Shown here one piece after another: positions 1 through 9,971 of a DNA stretch of 36,171 nucleotides. The notes under the pieces are model-generated. The model saw nothing but the letters and a program-made list of their open reading frames with translations. It was not told the DNA's origin and did no database searches. Every line of letters starts with the position of its first letter. Position 1 is the stretch's first letter. The stretch spans positions 1-36,171 of the forward strand of contig JADLHF010000052.1 of assembly GCA_020848935.1 (NCBI GenBank). Direction: 5' to 3'. Both the position numbers and the translations under genes were made by a program. This DNA is from Acetobacteraceae bacterium. Its GTDB lineage: Bacteria; Pseudomonadota; Alphaproteobacteria; Acetobacterales; Acetobacteraceae.

Positions 1-22
1 CCCACGATAGGGAGCACCCGCC

Positions 23-1222
23 ATGGACCTGACCTTCACCCCCGAAGAACTCGCGTTCCGCGACGAATGCCGAAAATTCTTCCGCGAGGAGTTCCCGGAG
101 GCCATCCGCCGCAAGGTGCTCGACGGCCAGCATCTCTCCAAGGAGGAGATCGTCACCTCCCAGCGTATCCTGAACGCCAAGGGCTGGGCGGTGCCGAACT
201 GGCCCGTCGAATACGGCGGCAAGGACTGGTCGCCGGTGCAGATCTATTTCTACCAGGACGAGATGCAGCAGGCCGGCGTGCCCTCGCCGCTCGCCTTCAA
301 CACCTCCATGGTCGGCCCGGTCATCGCCCAGTTCGGCAGCGAGGCGATGAAGAAGCGCTTCCTCCCCGCCGCCGCCAACCTCGATGTCTGGTGGTGCCAG
401 GGCTTCTCCGAACCCGGTGCCGGTTCCGACCTAGCCTCACTCCGCACCAAGGCGGAGAAAAAGGGCAACACCTGGGTCATCAACGGCCAGAAGACCTGGA
501 CCACCCTGGCCCAGCACGCCGATTGGATCTTCGTGCTCTGCCGCACCGACCCCAACGCCAAGAAGCAGGAGGGCATCTCCTTCATCCTGGCCGACATGAA
601 GACCCCCGGCATCACCCGCCGCCCGATCCAGACCATCGACGGCGGCCACGAGGTCAACGAAATCTTCTTCGACGATGTCGTCGTTCCCGAGGAAAACCTG
701 GTCGGCGAGGTCAACAAGGGCTGGGACTACGCCAAGTTCCTGCTCGGCAACGAACGCACCGGCATCGCCCGCGTCGGCTTCTCCAAGGCCCGGCTGAAGC
801 GCATCCGCGAACTCGCCGCCCTTGAGCGCGTCGGCGAGCAGCGCGTGATCGACAATCCCAAGTTCCTGGAAAAGCTCACGGCCACCGAAATCGAGCTGAA
901 GGCGCTGGAAATGACCCAGCTCCGCGTCGTCGCCAATGACCGCGGCCGCGGCGGCCGGCCCGACCCCGCCAGTTCCATCCTCAAGCTCAAAGGCTCGGAA
1001 ATCCAGCAAGCCTCCACCGAACTGCTGATGGAAGTGGTTGGCCCCTACATCATGCCCTTCGCCACCAGCGATGAAGGCAGCGGCCGCAACGAAGCCGGCT
1101 GGGGTCCGGAATACGCCGCCCAGGCCGCACCCGCCTACTTCAACAACCGCAAGGTCTCGATCTATGGCGGCTCCAATGAGATCCAGCGCAATATCATCGC
1201 CAAGGCAATCCTAGGATTCTAA
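23..1222 (+). CDS. Acyl-CoA dehydrogenase, FAD-dependent (alpha-type member of a pair)
   Basis: The product (399 aa) is a full-length acyl-CoA dehydrogenase, which removes two hydrogens from the alpha-beta carbons of an acyl-CoA using FAD and passes electrons to ETF. The FAD/substrate motif WCQGFSEPGAGSD lies at about 124-136, followed by the beta-barrel signature WVINGQKTW at 151-159. The C-terminal YGGSNEIQRN has Gly where medium-chain enzymes carry the catalytic Glu. E244 in LGNERTG sits where isovaleryl- and steroid-type enzymes place their base, so it is the likely catalytic residue (inference). A GGGAG ribosome site precedes the ATG. A second acyl-CoA dehydrogenase follows after a 175-bp palindrome-rich gap, so the two may form a hetero-oligomer. 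The substrate is unknown. Confidence 0.95.
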   Translation: MDLTFTPEELAFRDECRKFFREEFPEAIRRKVLDGQHLSKEEIVTSQRILNAKGWAVPNWPVEYGGKDWSPVQIYFYQDEMQQAGVPSPLAFNTSMVGPVIAQFGSEAMKKRFLPAAANLDVWWCQGFSEPGAGSDLASLRTKAEKKGNTWVINGQKTWTTLAQHADWIFVLCRTDPNAKKQEGISFILADMKTPGITRRPIQTIDGGHEVNEIFFDDVVVPEENLVGEVNKGWDYAKFLLGNERTGIARVGFSKARLKRIRELAALERVGEQRVIDNPKFLEKLTATEIELKALEMTQLRVVANDRGRGGRPDPASSILKLKGSEIQQASTELLMEVVGPYIMPFATSDEGSGRNEAGWGPEYAAQAAPAYFNNRKVSIYGGSNEIQRNIIAKAILGF

Positions 1223-1232
1223 GGGAGAAAGT

Positions 1233-1351
1233 GTTCTTTTTTGAAAAAAAGAACCAAAAAACTTTTATTCATTTAGCGTCGGGGCACGCTGCCAGCCCCG
1301 CCGAGAAATTGGATAGAAGTCTTTTTGCTTCTTTTTCTTCAGAAAAAGAAG
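1233..1351. repeat. 119-bp nested inverted repeat (AT-rich tips, GC core)
   Basis: This gap between the two acyl-CoA dehydrogenase genes is an imperfect palindrome. The left tip (1233-1254) is itself a palindrome with 10-bp arms around GA. The right tip (1328-1351) has perfect 11-bp arms around TC. The core 1280-1285/1295-1300 (CGGGGC/GCCCCG) is a third stem. Outside the core, the left arm aligns to the reverse complement of the right arm along most of its length, including the A-rich run and the ACTTTTAT/ACTTCTAT segments. The two tips differ in sequence but each keeps its own pairing, which suggests structure is conserved. It could act as a terminator or be a MITE-like element. Confidence 0.8.
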
Positions 1352-1397
1352 ACCCTTCCTTGCCTTTCCCTTCCTGCCTCACCCAGGACGCACGCAC

Positions 1398-2534
1398 ATG
1401 GACTTCGACCTCAGCGACGACCAACGCCTTCTCAAGGACAGCGTCGATCGCCTGATTGCCGATCGTTACGCTTTCGACGCCCGCAAGAAGGCGATGGCCG
1501 AGCCCTCCGGCTGGTCGCGCGAGATGTGGGCGCAGTTCGCCGAGCTCGGCCTGCTCGGCCTGCCCTTCCCCGAGGCGATGGGCGGCTTCGGCGGCGGCCC
1601 GGTCGAGACCATGCTGGTGATGGAGGCGTTCGGCCGCGGCCTGGTGCTGGAACCGTTCCTGGCCACCGTCATCCTCGGCGGCGGGCTGGTCCAGGCCGCC
1701 GGATCGCCCGAGCAGCACAAGGCGATCCTGCCGCAGATCGCCGCCGGCAAGAAGCTGCTCGCCTTCGCCCACGTCGAGCGTTCCTCGCGCTACAACCTCG
1801 CCGACGTCCAGGCCACCGCCAGGAAGGACGGCGACACCTGGATCATCAACGGCGAAAAATCCGTGGTCATCCACGGCGACAGCGCCGACACGCTGATCGT
1901 CACCGCCCGCACCGCCGGCGGCCGCTTCGACCGCGCAGGGATCGGCCTGTTCCTGGTCGATGCCAAGGCCCAGGGCGTCAGCATCCAGGGCTACCCCACG
2001 CAAGACGGCACACGCGCCGCCGAAATCAGCTTCGCCAACGTGCGCGCTTCCGGTGTCCTCGGCGACCCCGCCGGCGGCCTCGCCCCGGCCGAAATAGTGA
2101 TGGATCAGGCCATCGCCGCCATCTGCGCCGAAGCCGTCGGCCTGATGGGCGAAATGCACACCACCACCGTTGACTACATGAAGCAGCGCAAGCAGTTCGG
2201 CCGCGCCATCAGCGAGTTCCAGGTGCTGCAACACCGTTCGGTGGACATGTTCGTCTCGCTGGAACAGGCCCGCAGCATGTCGATGTTCGCCACTTTCTCC
2301 GCTGCCGACCCCGACGCCAAATCCCGCAGCCGCGCCATCTCGGCCGCCAAGGTGCAGATCGGCAAGTCCGGCAAGCACATCGGCCAGGAAGCCGTCCAGC
2401 TCCACGGCGGCATCGCCATGACCATGGAATACAAGGTCGGCCACTACTTCAAGCGCATGACCGTGCTGGAACAACTCTTCGGCGACACCGACACCCACGC
2501 CGCCCGCGTCGCCGCTGGCGGCAGTCTGTTCTGA
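1398..2534 (+). CDS. Acyl-CoA dehydrogenase (beta-type member of a pair)
   Basis: The product (378 aa) is a second acyl-CoA dehydrogenase-fold protein. The N-terminal domain starts DFDLSDDQR, the middle barrel carries WIINGEKSVV, and the C-terminal helical domain ends with QLHGGIAMTMEYKVGHYFKR. The HGG/MEY signature in place of YEG or YGG..EIQR is typical of the partner subunit in two-gene acyl-CoA dehydrogenases, such as actinobacterial FadE pairs, where both chains build one alpha2-beta2 enzyme (family knowledge). Pairing with the upstream gene is inferred from adjacency and complementary types. A terminator overlaps its stop codon. Confidence 0.93.
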   Translation: MDFDLSDDQRLLKDSVDRLIADRYAFDARKKAMAEPSGWSREMWAQFAELGLLGLPFPEAMGGFGGGPVETMLVMEAFGRGLVLEPFLATVILGGGLVQAAGSPEQHKAILPQIAAGKKLLAFAHVERSSRYNLADVQATARKDGDTWIINGEKSVVIHGDSADTLIVTARTAGGRFDRAGIGLFLVDAKAQGVSIQGYPTQDGTRAAEISFANVRASGVLGDPAGGLAPAEIVMDQAIAAICAEAVGLMGEMHTTTVDYMKQRKQFGRAISEFQVLQHRSVDMFVSLEQARSMSMFATFSAADPDAKSRSRAISAAKVQIGKSGKHIGQEAVQLHGGIAMTMEYKVGHYFKRMTVLEQLFGDTDTHAARVAAGGSLF

Positions 2535-2566
2535 GGGCGAGGGGCGCCGCCCCAGGCCCTCTTTTT
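2533..2566 (+). terminator. Rho-independent terminator after the second acyl-CoA dehydrogenase gene
   Basis: The outer stem GAGGGC (2533-2538)/GCCCTC (2556-2561) and inner stem GGGGC/GCCCC (2541-2545/2549-2553) are separated by a GA/AG internal loop and followed by TTTTT (2562-2566). It starts inside the stop codon of the upstream gene and ends 14 nt before the GTG of the next gene, so it may also attenuate readthrough into that gene. Confidence 0.75.
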
Positions 2567-2580
2567 GAAAGGCGTTCTGC

Positions 2581-3363
2581 GTGACCAATCTCTCGGCCGC
2601 GAACAAGCTGCGTTACGATCTGGCGGGACGGGCTGCGCTGGTCACCGGGGCCGCGTCCGGCATCGGCCTTGCCACGGCCACCATGCTGGCGCGGAACGGC
2701 TGCGCGGTGGCGCTGAACTTCCTCGCCGACGACCCGCGCGGGGCCGAGGCGGTGGCCAACCTGCGCCAGGAAGGTCTGAACGTCATTGCCGCACCGGGGA
2801 ATGTCGGCATGTCCGGCGAATGCGAAGCAATGGTGGAAGCCGCCTGCCGCCAGCTCGGCCGGCTCGACCTGCTGGTCAACAACGCCGGCACCCCAGGCGT
2901 GCGCCAGGCCGTGCCGCCGGCGCGCATCGACCTGATCACCGAGGAACTGTGGCAAGCCCTGGTGCAGGTGAACCTGATCGGCGTGTTCCGCTGCTCCAAG
3001 GCCGCCGCCCCTTTCCTGGCCGAAACCCGCGGTGCCATCGTCTCCACCGCCTCGATCGCCGGCCTCGATTATGTCGGCTCCTCGATGGCCTACGGCGCCA
3101 CCAAGGCCGGCGTGATCAGCCTCACCAAGAACCTCGCCCGCGGGCTGGCCCCGGTGCGCGTGAACGCCGTCGCCCCCGGCGCAGTGAATTCGGCCTGGCA
3201 GATCGAATGGACCGAGCAAGCCCGCAAACACTCCATCGAAAGTGCCCTGCTCAAACGCCGCTGCGAGCCGGAAGACCTCGCCGAAGTCATCATCTTCCTC
3301 GGCTTCGGCGCCTCGATGGTCACCGGCCAAACCATCGTCGTGGATGGCGGCCTGACACTCTAG
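2581..3363 (+). CDS. Short-chain dehydrogenase/reductase (SDR, classical type)
   Basis: This is a 260-aa NAD(P)-dependent oxidoreductase with a Rossmann fold. The dinucleotide motif TGAASGIG is at 22-29, NNAG at 100-103, catalytic Ser158 in STASIAG, and Tyr171/Lys175 in YGATK. The C-terminus (TGQTIVVDGG) is that of FabG-like SDRs. The start is GTG, preceded by a weak GAAAGG; there is no earlier in-frame ATG that makes sense. The gene lies downstream of two acyl-CoA dehydrogenases, so a role in oxidising or reducing a hydroxy- or ketoacyl intermediate is plausible, but the substrate cannot be read from sequence. It converges on the methionine aminopeptidase gene. Confidence 0.92.
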   Translation: MTNLSAANKLRYDLAGRAALVTGAASGIGLATATMLARNGCAVALNFLADDPRGAEAVANLRQEGLNVIAAPGNVGMSGECEAMVEAACRQLGRLDLLVNNAGTPGVRQAVPPARIDLITEELWQALVQVNLIGVFRCSKAAAPFLAETRGAIVSTASIAGLDYVGSSMAYGATKAGVISLTKNLARGLAPVRVNAVAPGAVNSAWQIEWTEQARKHSIESALLKRRCEPEDLAEVIIFLGFGASMVTGQTIVVDGGLTL

Positions 3364-3436
3364 CGCGAGAGGGCTGCTATCAGACTTCCATTCCCACTAT
3401 GCGCCAAGCCTTGTGCTCACGGAACCCAAGGGAACG

Positions 3437-3468
3437 AAGTTTTTTGGTTCTTTTTTTCAAAAAAGAAC
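3437..3468. repeat. 32-bp AT-rich palindromic repeat, inverted copy of 1233-1264
   Basis: This 32-bp segment is the exact reverse complement of 1233-1264. It contains a self-complementary stem of 10-bp arms around TC, with flanking A and T runs. It sits between two convergent genes, the SDR (+) and map (-), where a hairpin flanked by T-tracts on both strands would terminate transcription from either side. The outward sequence CCCTTCC also follows the right arm of the 119-bp element, so the shared unit extends past the palindrome. Confidence 0.85.
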
Positions 3469-3483
3469 GCCCTTCCTTTCACC

Positions 3484-4290
3484 CTAAGCCCCAGGATACG
3501 GCGGCAGAAACAAGCCCGCGGGACTGAGGGTGAATATCTCGCACCCCTCCTCGGTCACCCCGATCATATGCTCGAACTGCGCCGACAGGCTGCGGTCGCG
3601 CGTCACCGCCGTCCAGCCGTCGTCCAGCACCTTTACGTCCGGCCGTCCGGCGTTCACCATCGGCTCGATGGTGAAGAACATGCCGGGCCGCAGCATCTCG
3701 CCATCGGTCGCGCGGCCGAAATGCAGCACATTGGGTGGCGCGTGGAAGGTACGGCCGATGCCATGGCCGCAAAAATCGCGCACCACGCTGAAGCGCTGGC
3801 TCTCAACGTAGCTCTGGATGGCGTGCCCGATGGCGCCAAAGCGCGCGCCCGGCTTCACCGCAGCCAGCCCGCGCATCAGCGACTCATGCGTCACCTCGAT
3901 CAGGTTGCGTGCCTTGGTACTCGGCACGCCGGCGCAGTACATGCGCGAACTGTCGCCGAACCAGCCGTCCAGAATCACGGTCACGTCGATGTTGAGGACA
4001 TCGCCGTCCTCCAGCCGCCGCTCGCCGGGAATGCCATGGCAGACCACGTGGTTGATCGAGGTGCAGATCGACTTCGGATATCCGCGGTAGTTCAGCGGCG
4101 CTGGGGTGGCGCGATGGGCCAGAATGTAATCGTGGCACAGCCGGTCCAGCGCCTCGGTGGTCACCCCGGGGCGGACATGCTCAGTGATCATGTCCAGCGT
4201 CTCGGCAGCCAGCCGCCCGGCTGCGCGCATTCCGGTGAAATCCCCGGGTGCATGGATGGTGATGCGTCGCGCCTCGTGCCTGCCGTCCAT
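3484..4290 (-). CDS. map: Type I methionine aminopeptidase
   Basis: This enzyme removes the initiator methionine from nascent proteins in the cytosol. With the start at 4290 the product is 268 aa. All expected residues are present: His85 in HVVCHGIP, metal ligands Asp102 and Asp113 (NIDVTVILDGWFGD), His176 in CGHGIGR, Glu209 in FTIEP and Glu240 in QFEHM. An open frame extends to 4326, but GGAGAG lies just upstream of the ATG at 4290 and the extra residues are not family-like. The gene is downstream of the D,D-carboxypeptidase gene on the same strand, with an 88-bp gap. Confidence 0.96.
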   Translation of the reverse strand: MDGRHEARRITIHAPGDFTGMRAAGRLAAETLDMITEHVRPGVTTEALDRLCHDYILAHRATPAPLNYRGYPKSICTSINHVVCHGIPGERRLEDGDVLNIDVTVILDGWFGDSSRMYCAGVPSTKARNLIEVTHESLMRGLAAVKPGARFGAIGHAIQSYVESQRFSVVRDFCGHGIGRTFHAPPNVLHFGRATDGEMLRPGMFFTIEPMVNAGRPDVKVLDDGWTAVTRDRSLSAQFEHMIGVTEEGCEIFTLSPAGLFLPPYPGA

Positions 4291-4378
4291 CGAACTCTCC
4301 CTGTCGCCGGCCGCGGGCCGCGCCAAGTCCCAAGATGCGCAACCTCGGGTCCGGTCGCAAGGGTTGCGGGCGCAGTGA

Positions 4379-5599
4379 TCAGCGGCTGGCGACTTGCCCG
4401 GCCTCGGCGCGGATCAGCATGCAGGGCTGCTTACGCCGGGCCAGCGCGGTGCAGGTTGACTGGGCGTCGGCCCGGCTCAACCCGATCACCTGGGCGCGGT
4501 AAGAGGCTTTGCGGTTGGCCACGACTGGCGCAACCCTGGATTCGCCGCCATCGGCGATGCGGCGGGCCTCGGCGGCGGCCCGACGGGCGGCGGCTTCGCG
4601 GCTGAAGGCACCGACCTGCACCCCCCAACTGGCCACACGCCGCGTGGTGGCTGGCCCCGGGGTGGAGATTTTTTCGGCAACCATCGCCGATGCAGCATGG
4701 GCGGCGGACACCAGTGTCGGCAGACGGCTGGCGGGTGGGCGCGGCGTCAGCGGCACGTCCAGCTTCTCGTAGCCTTGGTCCAAGAGCGCCATCATGTGCA
4801 GGTCGCGCTCGCCACCGCGGGCCGCACCCATCACCACGCCGATCAGCCGCACGTTGCCGCGCACCGCCGAGCCCACCAGGTTGTAGCCGGAGGCGTCGAT
4901 ATACCCGGTCTTGATCCCATCGGCGCCGGGATAGGCTTCCAGCAGATGGTTGTGGTTGCGCAGCACCTGGCCGCGAAAGCGGTAGGAGGTGGTGGCGAAG
5001 TATTTGTACTGCTGCGGAAAATCGGATTGCAACCGGCGCGCCAGGGTGGCCATGTCGCGCGCCGTGGTCACCTGATCGCCATCCGGCAGGCCTGAGGCAT
5101 TGCGGAACACCGTCTGCCGCATGCCCAGCGCGCGCGCGCGCAACGTCATGATCCGGGCAAACCGCGTCTCGTCCCCGCCCAGCATCTCGCCCAACGCCGC
5201 GGCGGCATCATTGGCCGACCGGGTCACCAGCCCCATGATCGCCTCTTCCACCGTCAGGCGCCCGCCCGGCGGCACGCCAAGCTTGGTAGGCGGCATCGAG
5301 GCGGCGTAGGCCGACACCCGCACCCGCTGCTGCAGTGCCACTCGGCGGTCGCGCAGCGCCTCGAACACCATATACAGCGTCATCATTTTGGTCAGGCTGG
5401 CAGGATGGCGCAGCTCGTCGGGGTTGACCGCCGAGATCACCCGCCCAGTGCGCGCCTCCATCACAAACGAACTGTAGCGGTCAGAGCCGATCTGCGCGGC
5501 CGCCGGGAGCGGCAGGGCCAGAAATACCGCCGTCAACAACGCGACAACGCCGCTGATGGACCACGTCATGCAACGTGGTGGACGCAGACAAACGGGCAT
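4379..5599 (-). CDS. D-alanyl-D-alanine carboxypeptidase (PBP5/6-like) with SPOR domain
   Basis: This secreted or periplasmic serine peptidase trims the terminal D-Ala from peptidoglycan stem peptides. A signal peptide covers about residues 11-36 (hydrophobic core, then LPAAAQ). The three penicillin-binding motifs are SLTK (Ser68/Lys71), SAN (128-130) and KTG (230-232). The last ~75 residues (WGVQVGAFSREAAARRAA onward) form a SPOR domain, which binds denuded glycan at division sites. The start at 5599 has GGGAGG ten bases upstream. An internal ATG at 5569 would also keep the signal peptide. It is divergent from the phasin gene. Confidence 0.94.
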   Translation of the reverse strand: MPVCLRPPRCMTWSISGVVALLTAVFLALPLPAAAQIGSDRYSSFVMEARTGRVISAVNPDELRHPASLTKMMTLYMVFEALRDRRVALQQRVRVSAYAASMPPTKLGVPPGGRLTVEEAIMGLVTRSANDAAAALGEMLGGDETRFARIMTLRARALGMRQTVFRNASGLPDGDQVTTARDMATLARRLQSDFPQQYKYFATTSYRFRGQVLRNHNHLLEAYPGADGIKTGYIDASGYNLVGSAVRGNVRLIGVVMGAARGGERDLHMMALLDQGYEKLDVPLTPRPPASRLPTLVSAAHAASAMVAEKISTPGPATTRRVASWGVQVGAFSREAAARRAAAEARRIADGGESRVAPVVANRKASYRAQVIGLSRADAQSTCTALARRKQPCMLIRAEAGQVASR

Positions 5600-5758
5600 T
5601 GCAGAGCGGCCTCCCGGCGACGTTCGTTGTTTCTACCGGGGCATGGTCGCCCCTGTCCAGTCCAAACCCATCGTCGAAACGCATCAAATTGAAGGTCTTG
5701 CCAGGCGAAGCTGTGGATTTCTGCAACACTGGCGTACCGCGTTTCCGCGCGTTATTTT

Positions 5759-5775
5759 TTTGTGCGCCGCACAAA
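5759..5775. promoter_or_regulatory. TGC-N3-GCA palindrome upstream of phasin promoter (possible PhaR-type operator)
   Basis: A perfect inverted repeat, TTTGTGC-GCC-GCACAAA, ends 6 bp before the -35 box of the phasin promoter. A second, less symmetric TGC-AGC-GCA lies at 5821-5829, just downstream of the -10 box. PhaR regulators of PHA genes are described as binding TGC-rich, CTGC-N3/4-GCAG-like sites, often at phasin promoters. Assignment to PhaR is inference. Confidence 0.45.
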
Positions 5776-5781
5776 TTTCCC

Positions 5782-5811
5782 TTGACCCACCAATCCCCAC
5801 CCGCCTATAAG
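5782..5811 (+). promoter_or_regulatory. Sigma-70-type promoter for the phasin gene
   Basis: TTGACC (5782-5787) and TATAAG (5806-5811) are separated by 18 bp, giving a predicted transcript start near 5818 and a leader of roughly 95 nt before the phasin ATG. The rest of the 312-bp gap from the carboxypeptidase start holds a T-rich run (5754-5761) and no gene I can support. Confidence 0.6.
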
Positions 5812-5911
5812 ACGACATGTTGCAGCGCAGCATAGCGATATCAGATAGCAACGATCCGATCGGCGCCAATCACTTCTGGCGCCCGGACGCTGCCGGAGAG
5901 GGAGACCCGCC

Positions 5912-6511
5912 ATGGCCAGGAAGCCGACCGCCGCCGTCCGTGCCAACGATGCTGTCACGACAGCGATCCCGGCGGCCGCCGCTTCGGCGCGAGCGCTGGA
6001 TGCGATGAACAAGGATGGAATGACCGACGACGGCGTGCCGAAAGACGGGGCAGCGGACACAGCGATCGCGGCCACCGTCGCCGCAGTGAACGACAGCGTG
6101 GCCGGCGTTGTTGCCGGCTTTGACAAAACCCAGAACGAGGTAAAAGAGACCATGAACAAGGCAGTGAAGACCGCTGAGGATTTCGTTTCCTTCAGCCAGG
6201 GCAATTTCGAAGCGATGATGAAGGCTGGTCAAATCTGGATCGCCGGCGTGCAGGACATGCACAAGGCCGCCGCCGCCAGCGCCCAGGCGCAGGTCGAGGC
6301 CGCGATGGGCAGCTTCAAGGCGCTCTCAGGCGTGAAGTCGATGAAGGAAGCGATGGACCTGCAGACCAGTGTCGCCCGCACCTCGCTCGAGACCGCGATG
6401 GCCGAGACCGGCAAGCTGACCGACGCGTCGGTGAAGTTGGCCGAGCAGGCGATGGCGCCGATCACTGAGCGCGTCACGCTGGCGGTGGAAAAGTTCGGCC
6501 GCGTCGCCTGA
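5912..6511 (+). CDS. Phasin family protein (PHA granule-associated)
   Basis: This 199-aa protein has the composition and helix pattern of alphaproteobacterial phasins: a low-complexity Ala-rich N-terminal ~75 residues, then a long amphipathic helical region with FVSFSQGNFEAMMKAGQIW and PITERVTLAVEKFGR. Phasins coat polyhydroxyalkanoate granules and limit their coalescence. A strong GGAGAGGGAG ribosome site precedes the ATG. An internal ATG near residue 80 would give a core-phasin-length protein, but it lacks a comparable ribosome site. PHA depolymerase and a thiolase are encoded about 10 kb downstream, supporting active PHA metabolism. Confidence 0.88.
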   Translation: MARKPTAAVRANDAVTTAIPAAAASARALDAMNKDGMTDDGVPKDGAADTAIAATVAAVNDSVAGVVAGFDKTQNEVKETMNKAVKTAEDFVSFSQGNFEAMMKAGQIWIAGVQDMHKAAAASAQAQVEAAMGSFKALSGVKSMKEAMDLQTSVARTSLETAMAETGKLTDASVKLAEQAMAPITERVTLAVEKFGRVA

Positions 6512-6521
6512 AGCACGAACC

Positions 6522-6548
6522 GGCAGCCGCGTCCCTGACGCGGCTGCC
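6522..6548 (+). terminator. Perfect 12-bp hairpin after the phasin gene
   Basis: GGCAGCCGCGTC (6522-6533) pairs with GACGCGGCTGCC (6537-6548) around a 3-nt loop, 11 bases after the phasin stop. No T-tract follows, so it is probably a 3'-end stabilising hairpin acting with the second hairpin at 6594. Confidence 0.55.
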
Positions 6549-6593
6549 AACAGACGGGCCCGCCGGCAGCCTCCCTGCTGCGCTGGGCTAGGC

Positions 6594-6634
6594 GACGAGG
6601 CCCGGACGCCCCCCCGTCCGGGCCTCGTTTGCGT
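6594..6634 (+). terminator. GC-rich terminator-like hairpin downstream of phasin
   Basis: CGAGGCCCGGACG (6596-6608) pairs perfectly with CGTCCGGGCCTCG (6615-6627) around a C-rich loop. The stem extends by A-U and G-U pairs into TTTGCGTTT. This is the better candidate for the end of the phasin transcript. Confidence 0.65.
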
Positions 6635-6828
6635 TTGCGCCGGCCCCCACGGCGGCGACGTTTCCTTGAGGCGGCGGTTTGCGATATGCTAACTCATGCG
6701 GGCGCAGCATGCCCCACGGCGTCCATCCTCACTGGTCGCCGCAAATGCCCGGCCACACGACAGGCCGGGCAAGGATTTTGACGGGCCGATGGGCGATGGC
6801 TGGCCGACAATGATGGTGGTGGCACAGG

Positions 6829-7188
6829 ATGAGCGACGAAGACAAACGTGACGGCGGCGGTCGCGACGACACCACCCGCAAGGGGGGCGAGACGCCCAAT
6901 ACCGGCGTGGTGGTCAAGGCGCGGCCCAAGACGCGCAAGCCTGCCATGTATAAAGTCTTGATGCTGAACGACGACTACACGCCGATGGAATTCGTCGTCC
7001 ACGTGCTGGAACGCTTCTTCCAGAAATCGCGTGAGGAATCCACCCGCATCATGCTCCATGTCCATCGTCGAGGCGTTGGCGTCTGCGGCGTCTTCACCTA
7101 CGAGGTCGCCGAGACTAAGGTAACCCAGGTAATGGACTTGGCTCGCCAGAACCAGCATCCTCTGCAATGCACCATCGAGAAGGATTGA
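6829..7188 (+). CDS. clpS: ATP-dependent Clp protease adaptor ClpS
   Basis: ClpS (119 aa) binds N-degron substrates and delivers them to the N-domain of ClpA. The core has [13 protein letters not shown], which holds the Asn-Asp-Asp/Thr/Met residues lining the N-end pocket, then MLHVHRRG and [13 protein letters not shown], and ends [10 protein letters not shown]. The first ~35 residues are a charged, Gly/Asp/Arg-rich flexible tail typical of the family. The ribosome site is weak. clpA lies 372 bp downstream on the same strand. Confidence 0.96.
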   Translation: MSDEDKRDGGGRDDTTRKGGETPNTGVVVKARPKTRKPAMYKVLMLNDDYTPMEFVVHVLERFFQKSREESTRIMLHVHRRGVGVCGVFTYEVAETKVTQVMDLARQNQHPLQCTIEKD

Positions 7189-7560
7189 TCGGCCGGGCGG
7201 TACTGTCGTTTTCCCGGTACGCTTGCCTCGCCTGTCTGGTCGCCGGCCGCCGCATGGCTGGCTACCATTTGCAGCTTCGCTGGGCGCCACCATGTGTATC
7301 GGGCGCCGGCACAAGTCGTGACACGGCATGCCTGAGGCTGATTCCTGGTCCGGCCCCACCGCCCGAATATGGCGGCCGAACCCTCGGGCCAAAAGAAAAC
7401 GCTGGTGCGATCGCTCGATGACCGCGAATGATTGCCTTTCGGGGCCGTGCCGTTCAGCGTTGCCCCGCCGTCGGGCCACTTTACCGTCGGTGCCGTGCCA
7501 TCACTGGGTCTCGGGGGTCCTCCCCCCTGACCGCCTCTGACCTGAGGAGCGTTGAATTCC
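7189..7560 (+). other. 372-bp clpS-clpA intergenic region
   Basis: I find no supportable gene here; open frames are short and without family resemblance. A small GC hairpin, GGGGG-TCCT-CCCCC (7513-7526), lies 18-48 bases before the clpA ATG, next to the GAGGAG ribosome site at 7544. A clpA promoter or leader is likely, but I could not identify convincing -35/-10 boxes. Confidence 0.4.
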
Positions 7561-9912
<2,352 letters not shown>

Positions 9913-9922
9913 ATCGTGCCTA

Positions 9923-9949
9923 CCCCTGCTCCTGGCCCAGGAGCAGGGG
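9923..9949 (+). terminator. First hairpin downstream of clpA
   Basis: CCCCTGCTCCT (9923-9933) pairs with AGGAGCAGGGG (9939-9949), with a further G-C pair in the loop, starting 10 bases after the clpA stop. No T-run follows directly. Confidence 0.55.
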
Positions 9950-9971
9950 GGCGCTTGCACGGGAACCAAAC

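Noticed and set aside
6666-6690. TTGAGG...TATGCT as a clpS promoter
   Set aside because: Spacing is only 13 bp, too short for a normal sigma-70 promoter.
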